Shown piece by piece: positions 8,768-18,279 of a stretch of DNA of 64,000 nucleotides. The stretch's first letter is position 1, and every line of letters begins with the position of its first letter. The DNA lies in NCBI RefSeq assembly GCF_000969905.1, contig NZ_CP009520.1, positions 1,922,001-1,986,000 on the forward strand, in the 5' to 3' direction. Made by a program: the position numbers and the translations under genes. Below the pieces are notes generated by a model. The model ran no database searches and was not told where the DNA came from. It saw only the letters and a program-made list of their open reading frames with translations. Source of the stretch: Methanosarcina vacuolata Z-761. Lineage in GTDB: Archaea; Halobacteriota; Methanosarcinia; Methanosarcinales; Methanosarcinaceae.

Positions 8768-9364
8768 ATGAAAAAAGTAGTTATTTTAGGAATTCTACAA
8801 ATGATCCTTCTCGGTGCGTTCCTGCTCTCGTCTGGATGTTCATCATCGACAGAAAGTACGACTACCTCCTCTTCTACGTCTCAGTCAATTTCCATGATCA
8901 CAGACAAGACGCAATATGTCCACGGCGAAATGGTCAAGCTAAAAGTAACAAACAACCTAGATGATCCTATTTGGTATATAGGCTACCCTCAGCGCGATCT
9001 AGTCTTCTGGGAGATTGAAAAGTCTCAAAGCAATGGTTGGCAAAGTGTGGACTTTCGTCTGCCAGTGATTGAAGAAGGAAAAGAGGTTTGTCAAGTAATA
9101 CTTTATGAACGACCTATTGGTGACGTAACGGAGCTTAAACCCCACTCTGACCTTCTTTACGAGTGGAACCAGCAAATATGCTCACTCAAGACAGTGACTG
9201 AACCATTCGAACCTGAGATAATTAAGCGAGGTAAATACAGATTTGTATTCCACTACAGTTTGTTCACAGTGAAATCAGAAAACGTCGAGAATGAACCTTG
9301 GAAAAGACCGATTGACCTAGGTGAAACGAAGACAATTTATTCTAATGAATTTGTTTTGAAGTAA
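8768..9364 (+). CDS. Secreted lipoprotein with Ig-like/BsuPI-like fold
   Basis: A protein of 198 residues. It begins with a charged MKKVV, a hydrophobic stretch and LLSSGCSSS, a lipobox-like site with the likely lipid-bearing Cys near residue 24, followed by a Ser/Thr-rich linker. The rest is beta-rich: DKTQYVHGEMVKLKVTNN at the start and GKYRFVFHYSL near the end look like the BsuPI/intracellular proteinase inhibitor type of Ig-like domain. The likely site is the outer face of the membrane. No operon partner is visible; the IS630-type element lies downstream. Function is not known; family call is by pattern only. Confidence 0.7.
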   Translation: MKKVVILGILQMILLGAFLLSSGCSSSTESTTTSSSTSQSISMITDKTQYVHGEMVKLKVTNNLDDPIWYIGYPQRDLVFWEIEKSQSNGWQSVDFRLPVIEEGKEVCQVILYERPIGDVTELKPHSDLLYEWNQQICSLKTVTEPFEPEIIKRGKYRFVFHYSLFTVKSENVENEPWKRPIDLGETKTIYSNEFVLK

Positions 9365-9575
9365 ATGGAATAACGTTTCCAGGATTATGGAGAGCCTATA
9401 CGAGAGTAGAATAACTGCAACTTATTATAATACAGAGTAATGACCCCACGAAAAAATCATATACAACTAATAGTGTCATGGCAACTTAGTTATGATGCCT
9501 TAATACCTAGACAACATTTCATCCTTAGTCCCATTCTTAATTATAGTGATCCATAACTAAATTGCTCAGATACTA

Positions 9576-10785
9576 GTGTCGAGTCAATCTTCAATTGTCG
9601 GATAAAGACATGATAATTTTATCCTTGCATCATCTGTTGTGAATTGCCAGTTAACCTTTGAATTTTTGTTGTTTCTGTAATTTTGCCATGCCAATACTTC
9701 TTTTCTAACAAGCTCGATGTTATCCATTCTTCTTTTTAAACATTGACCTGAAAGCACGTTCAACTCAATCTCTGCTATGTTCAACCAACTTCCATGTTTT
9801 GGTGTGTACACAAACTCAAACCTATCCCACAGTGCCTTTGCTTTAGCTGGTGGAAATGCTTCATAGAGAGATCCAGGGACATGAGTATTTGATTGTCCAT
9901 TATCAGCGTAATTTTATTTGCATTTTCACGTTGAAGTGCGATTTTTTCCCGAAAATACGCCCAATCTTGCTTGGTTTTTCTTTCAGTAATATTTACCATT
10001 CGTTTTCCTGCTAACGGTTCACAGGCAAGAAATATATTGCACACTCCACAACGTTTGTATTCGTAATCATATCTGGCTGTTTTTCCAGATGAACAGGGGA
10101 TAGGAATTATGGTTTCTGCAATCAGTTGTTTTGGAGATTCGTCCATACATATGACAGGATTTAACGGATCAAATGGACGTTTATAAACGTCCAGAACCAT
10201 TTCCATATTTGCAACAAAACTACTGTTCTGTTCAGGAGGAATTACCCATTCTTTCTTTTGCCAGGGTTTAATTTCGTTTTTTTAATATATGACGTATTGT
10301 TTCGTGAGAAATGCTTTCGATATAGCCAAGCTCTATAACTTTATCAGCTAACAACCTCAAAGACCATCTTGCAAAACCTTCAGGAGGTTCACTGCAACTC
10401 AATGCAACTAAATGGGCTTCAAAATCACCATCAACTTTTTTAGTATAAATCCGATTTCTGTTTTTTCCATTAAGGGCAATTTCAAGACCGTCTTCAACAA
10501 AGCGCCTTTTTACACGATCAATTTTTCTCATACTGATGTTCAGGATACGGGAGATTTCTTCGTTGGTTGAATGGTTGACATTACATTCACCTTTATCGCA
10601 ATTGAGTAAGATTAGAGCATTGAGAATTTTTTGTGAATTTTGTTTACCCTTTGAGATAAGTTCACAAAGATCTTTGCGTTCGTCTTCAGTGAGTGTTACA
10701 GTATATCTTTTCATAAGTAATCCTAAAGATTACTTATGAAAAAATACAAGAAATACATTACGACCGTTTAGGTTTGACTCGACAC
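9576..10785 (-). mobile_element. IS630-type insertion sequence, degenerate
   Basis: The 1210-bp element has perfect inverted ends GTGTCGAGTCAA (9576-9587) and TTGACTCGACAC (10774-10785). TA flanks both ends, as expected from the TA target duplication of the IS630/Tc1 group. Its only gene is a transposase on the minus strand that is broken twice. Confidence 0.88.
9584..10714 (-). pseudogene. IS630-family transposase, two frameshifts
   Basis: The minus-strand gene starts at 10714 (MKRYTVTLTEDERKDL) with an N-terminal helix-turn-helix region. Its first frame ends at 10268. The continuation (KPWQKKEWVIPPEQ, then CMDESPKQL with the first catalytic Asp) is in the +1 frame after an A-run near 10280, so a base is missing. 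A second shift near 9895, within the MDN catalytic segment, moves the rest into a third frame (YTPKHGSWLNIAEIEL), which ends at 9584 inside the terminal repeat. Joined, the pieces cover the whole DDE transposase. With two shifts it is probably dead, though slippage at the A-run cannot be excluded. Confidence 0.88.
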
Positions 10786-11229
10786 TAGCCTTAAACTGCT
10801 TTTTACTTGCTTTTCTTGTATAGTAAGATGTTGAAAAGTCAGCAACCGATTTTGATCTTGAAAGAGCATGCCAAATACATATGACATTGATAAAACATTT
10901 GATTACCCGAATTTTAAAAAATATTTTAAATAAGAAAGTTTTAATAGAATACATTTGTAATTCTTAATAGTTAAAAACGTTTATTTTTATTTCATTTGGA
11001 AAATTAACTAACGGGTACTGGACATCATAGCCCTATTATAATTTTAATGGTCGTTGATAACTTTTCCGATCAAGCTGTCTCAAAACTCGACCAATTCCTA
11101 CAATTAAATAATTTTTATTATTGAATTTAAATTTAGATCGGAAACTATTCTGAAATTTAAGCATATATTTCCCTTAATTTCGATAGTATGAGCAGGTGTC
11201 TAATATTCGTCAAGGAGGACAAGGATATT
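10786..11229. other. Gap between IS630 element and peptidase gene
   Basis: AT-rich sequence with no convincing gene. The last bases hold the ribosome-binding AAGGAGG at 11212-11218 of the next gene. Confidence 0.6.
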
Positions 11230-14043
11230 ATGAAACATATACTCAGAATGTTTGCGTTCATAGCAGTTGTGCTCTTGATCGCAGGAGTGCCAGTTGCTCA
11301 GGCTACTGTTGAAGAAGGTTGGCCAGTTAGCAAACCGAACACTCCCAAAAATGCAGATGATCTTTTCATAGACTTTGAGAAGGGAATCGATGGAATTCAG
11401 ATTGAAAACACTATTCCAAGTCTGAAGTTCACTACAACCTCTGGGCTCAATTGGAGATACGGTGATATCCGAACAGGTAATTATAATGTTGATCCATACG
11501 GGAGCAAAGCATATGAAACTAGAGGAAATTTCTTTGCCTGGTTGGGTGAAACTGGAGACACGGGCCGAATCGATTTTCCAGGAGGAGGCGCTACTTACTG
11601 TTCCGTCCTTGTTAGTACATATTCTGGTGTGGTTCTGGATGCCTACAACAGTACGGGTGTATTAATAGCTACTAGTGGCAGGTGTGGTTCTAATCTTGAC
11701 ACCGGAACCTTAACTCGTCTGACCGTTGACGCTCCCACAGGACAGTATATTTCTTACGTTTTGATTCATGATACGGGCAACTACTGGCTAATGGATGATC
11801 TGTGCACAGATGCCAAAGGTGTTATCCCTGTGCCCGGGAGATCTATTGGGAAACACAGCGATAAGTTCGACATAGTGTTTGTACCCGATGATGACTATGG
11901 ATCATCAGCAGATATTGATAAGTGGTTGCCGACTTTTCTCGATGACATTAATCATCAAATTGATGAGAGGCTTGGTGGAGCAGCTCCCGTGAGTGGAAAT
12001 CTAAGCAAGTTCAATTTTTACTACACGAAACTTCAGGGAACTGCCAGCAGCAAGACACTTCCAGCCGACTTAACTCAGATGTCGCCTTTTGCCGATGCAT
12101 ACGTAATCTTTCATACTGAAGAGTTCGGTGATTCAACTAGAATGGGCCCACCCAGTATTTATGGAGCTGAAGGACCGGTCGGAAGGTCATTTATCCATGA
12201 AAGTGGCCACGGGATTTTTGGACTGGCGGACGAATATGATGACGATAACTGCATCACGTTCTACTTCCAGCCAAATCCGATGCCAAATATCTGGGCCACC
12301 GAAGCTGAAGGTAGAGCAGATGCAACTAAAGAAGGTTGGAACCCTGATGATATTCAAAATTTCACAGATTGTCAGGGTGATTGGTGGAAACTTGGCACCA
12401 AAGAATACATTATGTGTGACGGAAGTTTCTTTGCCAATGGATGGGGAGCGCCGGCCTCCAGGAGAATCCAATGGTTCTTAGGCCAATATCCAAGTGACAA
12501 TACGAAAGCAAAAGCTTCTACCCAATCGGAGAAATCCATATCCTTGAATCTGCAAATATCGTCGGATGTATTCAGTCTGTTGGATGATAGTTTTGTTACA
12601 GACTCTGCCCCTAGCTATCTTCCTGGAAAGTATGATTTTACGACAAAGGTATATTCAACCAGCGGAGAATTGTTGAGAGAATATGGATTTAATGATCCGA
12701 GACGAATATTAGCTGAATCGGACTATGAAGGACCAACCTTGTTAGATAATGTTAATTTCCAATTGACACTACCGTATTTCAACAATGGTGGTAGAGTTGA
12801 TTTGATTGAATCTGCGACTGGGAGCGTTAAATTGTCGGTTGACATATCCAAATATGCCTCAACGGATACTACTCCACCTTCCTCAATAACTAATATCCAG
12901 TCCACCAACGGCACAACCTGGCTCAACTGGACTTGGACTAATCCCTCAGATCCCGATTTCTCCCACACAGAAATCTACCTGAACGGTCCTTTCCAGACCA
13001 ACACCTCTGCTGGATACTTCAACACCACCGACCCCCAGCCAGAAAAAAGTTATACTCTCATTAGGACCAACCCCTCAAATCCCGATTTCTCCCACACAGA
13101 AATCTACCTGAACGGTCCTTTCCAGACCAACACTTCTGCTGAATACTTCAACGCCACCGGCCTCCAGCCAGAAAAAAGTTATACTCTCAGTACGCGCACT
13201 GTAGATGATTCTGGAAATGTCAATCAGACGTGGGTCAATTCAACAGGTACTACCAAAAAAGAACTTGTACTCCCTGTAGCGAACTTTTCTGCAAAACCCA
13301 CCGAAGGAAAAGCACCATTAACGGTTGCTTTCACTGACACCAGTACAGGAGACCCGACCAAATGGAAATGGGATTTTGGAGATGGAACAACTTCAATCCA
13401 ACAGAATCCTAAGCATAAATATTCCAAAGCAGGAAACTATACGGTAGCACTTACGGTAAGCAATGCGGCAGGCAGTAATACAGTAACAAAAGACGGCTAT
13501 ATACAAGTTATAGAAAAACCTGTAGCTAACTTTTCTGCTTCCCCGACTTCTGGGAAAGCACCATTAAACGTTAAATTTGCTGACACAAGCACAGGAACAC
13601 CTACTTACTGGTACTGGAACTTTGGAGACGGATCAAAGTCATACCTACAGAATCCGACTCATAAGTATTCAAAGATAGGGGTCTATACTGTTAGCTTAAT
13701 AGTAAAGAATGCTGCAGGAAGTAGCGAAGTAACAAAAACAAATTATATAAAAGTAGTAACAAAGCCGGTTGCCGCATTCTCTGCGTCTCCGACCTCTGGA
13801 AAAGCTCCATTAACGGTTGCCTTTACTGACAAAAGTACAGGCTTACCAGAGAAGTGGAAATGGAGTTTTGGAGACGGGACAATTTCAAGGGAACAGAATC
13901 CAGAACATCAGTATTTACAGGAAGGAAAATATAAGGTTACACTTACAGTAAGCAATGCGGCAGGCAGCAATACTGTAACAAAAACAAATTACATAACAGT
14001 GACAACAAATACAAGACCGGGAATATACTCTGAAAACGAATAA
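11230..14043 (+). CDS. Secreted M64-like metallopeptidase with PKD domains
   Basis: About 937 residues. The frame is open from 11188, but the ATG at 11230 has AAGGAGG at a suitable distance and gives a clean signal peptide (MKHILRMFAFIAVVLL, cleavage after QA). The central region holds HESGHGIFGLADEYDD at about residue 323, the HExxH zinc site with the following LADEY of the M64 (IgA peptidase-like) group. A Fn3-like part follows and contains a 43-residue tandem duplication. Three PKD domains close the protein (each with WxFGDG and ending in an NAAGS-type strand). It is likely exported and cell-surface bound or released. No partner genes are adjacent. Confidence 0.85.
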   Translation: MKHILRMFAFIAVVLLIAGVPVAQATVEEGWPVSKPNTPKNADDLFIDFEKGIDGIQIENTIPSLKFTTTSGLNWRYGDIRTGNYNVDPYGSKAYETRGNFFAWLGETGDTGRIDFPGGGATYCSVLVSTYSGVVLDAYNSTGVLIATSGRCGSNLDTGTLTRLTVDAPTGQYISYVLIHDTGNYWLMDDLCTDAKGVIPVPGRSIGKHSDKFDIVFVPDDDYGSSADIDKWLPTFLDDINHQIDERLGGAAPVSGNLSKFNFYYTKLQGTASSKTLPADLTQMSPFADAYVIFHTEEFGDSTRMGPPSIYGAEGPVGRSFIHESGHGIFGLADEYDDDNCITFYFQPNPMPNIWATEAEGRADATKEGWNPDDIQNFTDCQGDWWKLGTKEYIMCDGSFFANGWGAPASRRIQWFLGQYPSDNTKAKASTQSEKSISLNLQISSDVFSLLDDSFVTDSAPSYLPGKYDFTTKVYSTSGELLREYGFNDPRRILAESDYEGPTLLDNVNFQLTLPYFNNGGRVDLIESATGSVKLSVDISKYASTDTTPPSSITNIQSTNGTTWLNWTWTNPSDPDFSHTEIYLNGPFQTNTSAGYFNTTDPQPEKSYTLIRTNPSNPDFSHTEIYLNGPFQTNTSAEYFNATGLQPEKSYTLSTRTVDDSGNVNQTWVNSTGTTKKELVLPVANFSAKPTEGKAPLTVAFTDTSTGDPTKWKWDFGDGTTSIQQNPKHKYSKAGNYTVALTVSNAAGSNTVTKDGYIQVIEKPVANFSASPTSGKAPLNVKFADTSTGTPTYWYWNFGDGSKSYLQNPTHKYSKIGVYTVSLIVKNAAGSSEVTKTNYIKVVTKPVAAFSASPTSGKAPLTVAFTDKSTGLPEKWKWSFGDGTISREQNPEHQYLQEGKYKVTLTVSNAAGSNTVTKTNYITVTTNTRPGIYSENE
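12938..13195 (+). repeat. In-gene tandem duplication, 129-bp unit
   Basis: Two nearly identical 129-bp units (12938-13066 and 13067-13195) encode NPSxPDFSHTEIYLNGPFQT-type repeats of 43 residues each. The frame is kept. Few differences suggest a recent duplication in the Fn3-like part of the peptidase. Confidence 0.9.
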
Positions 14044-14537
14044 AACCCAAATTAAAAAACAAGAAAAATATCAAGACTAAAGGATAGTGGTGGGTCATTG
14101 ATCAAATCTGACAAAGGGCCCACACACCCTATTTTGCAGAGTTGAGAATCCATACATATATATTATTTTTAATAAATTATTGTCACTATCTAATCAGCAT
14201 GAAAGTATTTTCAACTACTTTCAGATTTCTGAAAGGATGTTCAGGTCTAACCGTGAAGAAGTTGAAGGCATCCTTAAAGCTGGAGATCAGGTAAAAGTCG
14301 TTTTTACGGACAAAGTAAAGTATGAAAATGAGATCTCTTAAGGAATGGCAAGTTTTGAAGGAGCAATTTAATAACAGTGATTGAAAAGGGAAGAAAAAGG
14401 GATACAACGAAATAATAAGTGTGATTTAAAACTTATTTTTTAATGCACAAGTGCATTTTAGTCTAAAATGCGAGTTTGAGTCACCAGCATATAATTTATT
14501 TTTTCATTGACTTTTATATATAACTCAACTACCTTTT
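14044..14537. other. Gap after peptidase with a possible 34-codon ORF
   Basis: ATG at 14237 (after GAAAGG) to TAA at 14339-14341 would encode 34 residues containing ILKAGDQVKVVFTDKVKYE. It looks more coding-like than chance but is short and unidentified, perhaps a remnant. A GCATGAAAGT...CTTTCA motif at 14198 recurs at 15241, downstream of the fpoO paralog. Nothing else is apparent. Confidence 0.35.
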
Positions 14538-14744
14538 TTACTGCAAGTTGAAAACTATCCTTTCTCCTTTTGTAAGTTTGCTGGAAAGATAAACACCTAT
14601 ATCAATATCGCTTAGCGGTCCTTCCGTTCCCTCTGCTGTCGAACCAAAGAGATATGCAAGTTCTACATATTCCTTTTTATTAAAAAATTCAGGAAGCAAG
14701 ATACACAGAATTTCTTTCCCTATCTCGTGAATTTTAAGACCCAT
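14538..14744 (-). pseudogene. Truncated MNT-type nucleotidyltransferase
   Basis: The 68 residues begin MGLKIHEIGKEIL and reach GSTAEGTEGPLSDIDIGVYL, the GSxxxG...DxD active-site segment of minimal nucleotidyltransferases (MntA-type, often the antitoxin partner of HEPN proteins). The frame stops soon after, at residue 68, while intact relatives continue for roughly another 50-70 residues. No HEPN gene is adjacent. I read it as the 5' part of a lost two-gene module; its start faces away from the fpoO paralog. Confidence 0.7.
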
Positions 14745-14801
14745 TGTATTTTCTCTATGTCCTGTTCTTTCAAATACGTTATGTTGTAAGAATGGATATA
14801 C

Positions 14802-15179
14802 ATGATAGGTTGTGCTCTTTGCAGGCTCACAATTCCAATAGTTATTCCTGTCCGGGTTTTCCGTTCCCGCCTCAAATTCGCCTATTCTGAGGGTATCTGG
14901 AAAGGGCTATGTGATACCTGCCTGGATTCCTCCCAGGAGACCTATTTAAGCATCGACAAAAACGAAATCTCCTGCAGGAGAAACAAATGCGTTTTGTGCG
15001 GTAAAAAAGGCAGGGTTTACCCTGTGGAAATCCAGATTCCTGATTTTTCAACAGGAGTTATAAAAAGAAAGGTAAATGTCTGCACAAAATGCCTGGATTC
15101 TATCAATGAGACTTATATAAGGTTTAAAGGGGAACAGATTGAGGGTTCGGCTTGTGAACACGGGCATGGGCATTTGTAA
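14802..15179 (+). CDS. FpoO paralog outside the fpo operon
   Basis: A protein of 125 residues that aligns end to end with FpoO at 7646. The first 15 residues differ, but from IPVRVFRSRLKFAY onward the DNA is nearly the same, with scattered substitutions. All ten cysteines of FpoO keep their positions (4, 7, 37, 40, 58, 63, 66, 94, 97, 118), so selection has likely kept it functional. No other fpo gene is near. It is followed by a hairpin like that of fpoO. It could supply extra FpoO, replace it under some condition, or serve another partner. Confidence 0.85.
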   Translation: MIGCALCRLTIPIVIPVRVFRSRLKFAYSEGIWKGLCDTCLDSSQETYLSIDKNEISCRRNKCVLCGKKGRVYPVEIQIPDFSTGVIKRKVNVCTKCLDSINETYIRFKGEQIEGSACEHGHGHL

Positions 15180-15203
15180 GTTCATGAATATTGAGTTTTG
15201 AGT

Positions 15204-15224
15204 AAAGCTGCAGTTTGCGGCTTT
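15204..15224 (+). terminator. Hairpin after fpoO paralog
   Basis: AAAGCTGC at 15204-15211 pairs fully (one T-G pair) with GCGGCTTT at 15217-15224 around AGTTT, then a T-rich run. Compared with the fpoO hairpin, an A-T pair has become G-C and a mismatch is repaired. Confidence 0.65.
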
Positions 15225-15257
15225 ATTTCTTTTCTTATTAGCATGAAAGTTCTTTCA

Positions 15258-15305
15258 AGTACTTTCATTTCTTTGTGCCTGTGATTAGAAGAATTTCATG
15301 TGCGT
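15258..15305. repeat. Dispersed 47-bp repeat, copy 1
   Basis: The segment starting AGTACTTTCATTTCTTTGTG resembles 26067-26114 closely. Its nature is unknown. It is part of the 373-base gap between the fpoO paralog and the next gene, where nothing else was recognised. Confidence 0.55.
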
Positions 15306-15552
15306 TTTTGTTATTAAGCAAATATTCATTCGGAATATATTTGGCTCATGTTTTTTATATAGATATTATCCCAAATAGTATACTATATTTTGATATATCC
15401 AGTAGTCAATTGATATTTTAGCCGGTTTTATTTTTATTAACAGTCTTGTTAAGTTATTTCAGTGTAAATCGAATTGCTCATTTACCTGAAAGTAAAAAAA
15501 TAATTAGAATTGAATCTTTAAACCCGAAATGAAATTTCTGTAAGTGAGCCAG

Positions 15553-18279
15553 ATGAAAAATAGTTACATGCTACTAATAGTATCTTTACTACTGCTTACA
15601 TCAGCAGGTGTTGCTTCTGCTGCACTACCATATTACATTGACCCACAGCGGAATTTGTGGCTTAATATCAGCATGGATGGTAGTACACAATATTTCAATG
15701 TATATAATACACCTGGATATTCTCCAAATGGGGATGCAGTCATGTGGGCGTATGATAATTTCAGCTCAAGCAACTTAGACACATCAAAGTGGACCAGTTA
15801 TAAAAAAGGGAGTAGTAAATCAACAGTAGCTATAAAGAATGGACAGCTTATATTGTCAGGTTCAGGCGTGACCTCCTCTGCAAATGTTGTGCTGAATAAA
15901 CCGTTTACTAACGGAATTGAACTGGCAGTTAATGAAACGATTTCGAAGGGTACCGGTGATGTAGGTACATATACTGATGCTTCTTTTGGTTCTGGCCCAC
16001 TCGCAGGTGTGACTAATGAAGTCGATTTAGATTTGTGTCATATAGTTCTCTATTCGCTCCACAGATTGATCTCTATCTTAAGACTTGACAATCTGGTTGA
16101 TATTGGCAGTAATTCAGGAACAGGTTGGTGGCACACCGTTTTCTCCACCGTTGATGGATCATTCCAAAGTCAGGGAATATCAAGATCAATAATTTGGACA
16201 AATTCAAGCACTTCGGATGCTATTATGCCTAATCCTGGCATCACGCTAAGTGAGTACACCGGAGAAAATCTTCCACATACAGTTGCATATAGTTACGATA
16301 CTTACGGCAATGCAAATATGAGTATGCTCAATGTAAACCAAAATCGTCTCCCATTATCTATACCTGACCCATACGGTTGTAACCAGTTTAATCACATTGC
16401 CGTATATTACAATTCATCTGGAGTATTTGGCCACAACTGGTGGATGCTTGTTACAACAATATGTACATATTCAGATAGTAAGTATGAAAATGCATGTTTA
16501 TATTATTCTGATGATGGCCTGCTCTGGTATGTACCACCAGGAGTAACAAATCCAATAGGAAAGCAGATTGTATCTAAATATGACTCAAACGTTTATGGGT
16601 CTGATCCTGATGTTGTATACAATCCTGCGACTGGAAAACTTATGTGCTACTATGTAATTGGAGACGATACCGGTAATGTAAATGTAGAAGATTTAAAAGT
16701 TAAGACATATGATGGTAATACTGTTTCGCCTGAAATGAAAGTTATCGCTCATGGAGTAGCAACAACTGTTTTGTACGATAACACCGCAGGAACGTTTTAC
16801 ATATGGACTGTTGATAATGATTCCAATCCAAATGTAATATACAGGTATACTTCAACTGACGGTATAAATTTCACTAATAAGCAAGTAGTTGGTCAGTCAA
16901 GCGAGTGCGAACCCTATCATGTAAAAGTAATTAATCGTCCTGGAGACTCAAAGCTCTATGCGCTTTTTACATTCAAAGGCAACAACGATCTATATATTGC
17001 AACTGCAAACAAATACACGGATAATTTTACAATTCAAAATTCACCTCTTCTACAGGTTGATGACTCTTCATCTATCACACATAAAAATATTGAATTCTCT
17101 TTCAGTGCAGGTAAATTTAGCGATGACGGAAACATTCTGAAACTATGGATAACTGCTAAAGATACCAATGGGGTTTGGGATGCTTTTTACACACAAGCAA
17201 CTCAGGCAAATGGTATCTGGAAAGTTGGAAATTTCACAACTCTACATGCTCCTGTCATGACAGTCAAAAATGAAAAGTGTCTCAATACCCCGAAACAGTG
17301 GATGCTCTCACAGGGCGACTACGTAAACAACAAAGGAGTCATAAGGAAAATCAACGAAATTTGGGGATACAAAATAGGTCACACACCAAAAGTAAAAGTA
17401 ACGAATATGGGAACATATATGCAAATTGAAGTTGTGCCAACTGATTCCCAGAAAGTGACTGATTACCAGGTGATGATCCCTGCTAGTTTTCTTAACTTAT
17501 CATCTCAGATTGACTCTCTGGATATTGAACCTGTGCCAGATGACTCCGAGAACACGACTAATTCTCAAGTGATGGCTTCTGCGAGTCTTCTTAACTCATC
17601 ATCCCAAAATGATTCTCCGGATATTGAACGTGTCCAGGCAGGAAAGGACACGTCCACTTCAAAAGGAGTAATTAATTGGAAAGGGCAAAACTGGTATTTG
17701 ACAGGTGACAAAGCAAACCCTGGCAATAATTACTGGAATACTTCGGGTGCATGGATAGATAACCAGGACAGAATGCACTTAACAGTTGTAAATAATAACA
17801 GTAAATGGGAATGCACAATGTTAAACAGCCAGTATACATACTGTTATGGTACTTTTACGTGGACTGTAGCTTCACCTGTTTACACATTTGATAAAAACAG
17901 TGTAGTAGGACTCTGTACTTATTTAGATGACAATAATGCATTAAATCTGGGAATTTCAAGATGGGGTGACCATAATGGAAATCAACTATGGTACTTTATA
18001 GAACCTTCTATAATTAAAGGAAACAGTAAGGCGTATGGGGTTCCACCGAGCATCGAAGGCACAAACACGACTTATAGAATTGAGTGGAAACCAAATTATA
18101 TAAGATTCACATCCACAAAGGCAGACGGAACAGTTATAGCAGGCTATACTAATACAAATATTTCTACAATTCCGAAGGAGCCCGAAAATGTCATAATGAA
18201 TTTGTGGTTAGTGGATCCTCCATCCGATGGAAAAAACATTGAACTTATACTAAGTAATTTCACAGTTACAGATGAGTGA
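15553..18279 (+). CDS. Large secreted protein with lectin-like and GH16-like domains
   Basis: About 908 residues from the ATG at 15553; a GTG at 15544 would add three. A signal peptide (MKNSYMLLIVSLLLLTSAG, cleavage near ASA) is followed by a concanavalin A-like segment (DNFSSSNLDTSKWTS), a long central part with beta-propeller-like repeats resembling glycoside-binding or sialidase-like blades, a two-unit linker (SQVM..SLLNSSSQ type), and a C-terminal domain of about 205 residues homologous to the GH16-like proteins at 21641 and 53148. Where those have EIDIEATQWG this protein has LNLGISRWG, so the catalytic acids are missing. It probably binds rather than cuts glycans at the cell surface. Confidence 0.7.
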   Translation: MKNSYMLLIVSLLLLTSAGVASAALPYYIDPQRNLWLNISMDGSTQYFNVYNTPGYSPNGDAVMWAYDNFSSSNLDTSKWTSYKKGSSKSTVAIKNGQLILSGSGVTSSANVVLNKPFTNGIELAVNETISKGTGDVGTYTDASFGSGPLAGVTNEVDLDLCHIVLYSLHRLISILRLDNLVDIGSNSGTGWWHTVFSTVDGSFQSQGISRSIIWTNSSTSDAIMPNPGITLSEYTGENLPHTVAYSYDTYGNANMSMLNVNQNRLPLSIPDPYGCNQFNHIAVYYNSSGVFGHNWWMLVTTICTYSDSKYENACLYYSDDGLLWYVPPGVTNPIGKQIVSKYDSNVYGSDPDVVYNPATGKLMCYYVIGDDTGNVNVEDLKVKTYDGNTVSPEMKVIAHGVATTVLYDNTAGTFYIWTVDNDSNPNVIYRYTSTDGINFTNKQVVGQSSECEPYHVKVINRPGDSKLYALFTFKGNNDLYIATANKYTDNFTIQNSPLLQVDDSSSITHKNIEFSFSAGKFSDDGNILKLWITAKDTNGVWDAFYTQATQANGIWKVGNFTTLHAPVMTVKNEKCLNTPKQWMLSQGDYVNNKGVIRKINEIWGYKIGHTPKVKVTNMGTYMQIEVVPTDSQKVTDYQVMIPASFLNLSSQIDSLDIEPVPDDSENTTNSQVMASASLLNSSSQNDSPDIERVQAGKDTSTSKGVINWKGQNWYLTGDKANPGNNYWNTSGAWIDNQDRMHLTVVNNNSKWECTMLNSQYTYCYGTFTWTVASPVYTFDKNSVVGLCTYLDDNNALNLGISRWGDHNGNQLWYFIEPSIIKGNSKAYGVPPSIEGTNTTYRIEWKPNYIRFTSTKADGTVIAGYTNTNISTIPKEPENVIMNLWLVDPPSDGKNIELILSNFTVTDE

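Noticed and set aside
10268-10290. Programmed -1 frameshift in the IS630 transposase A-run
   Set aside because: The continuation requires +1, and a second unrelated shift follows, so mutation is simpler.
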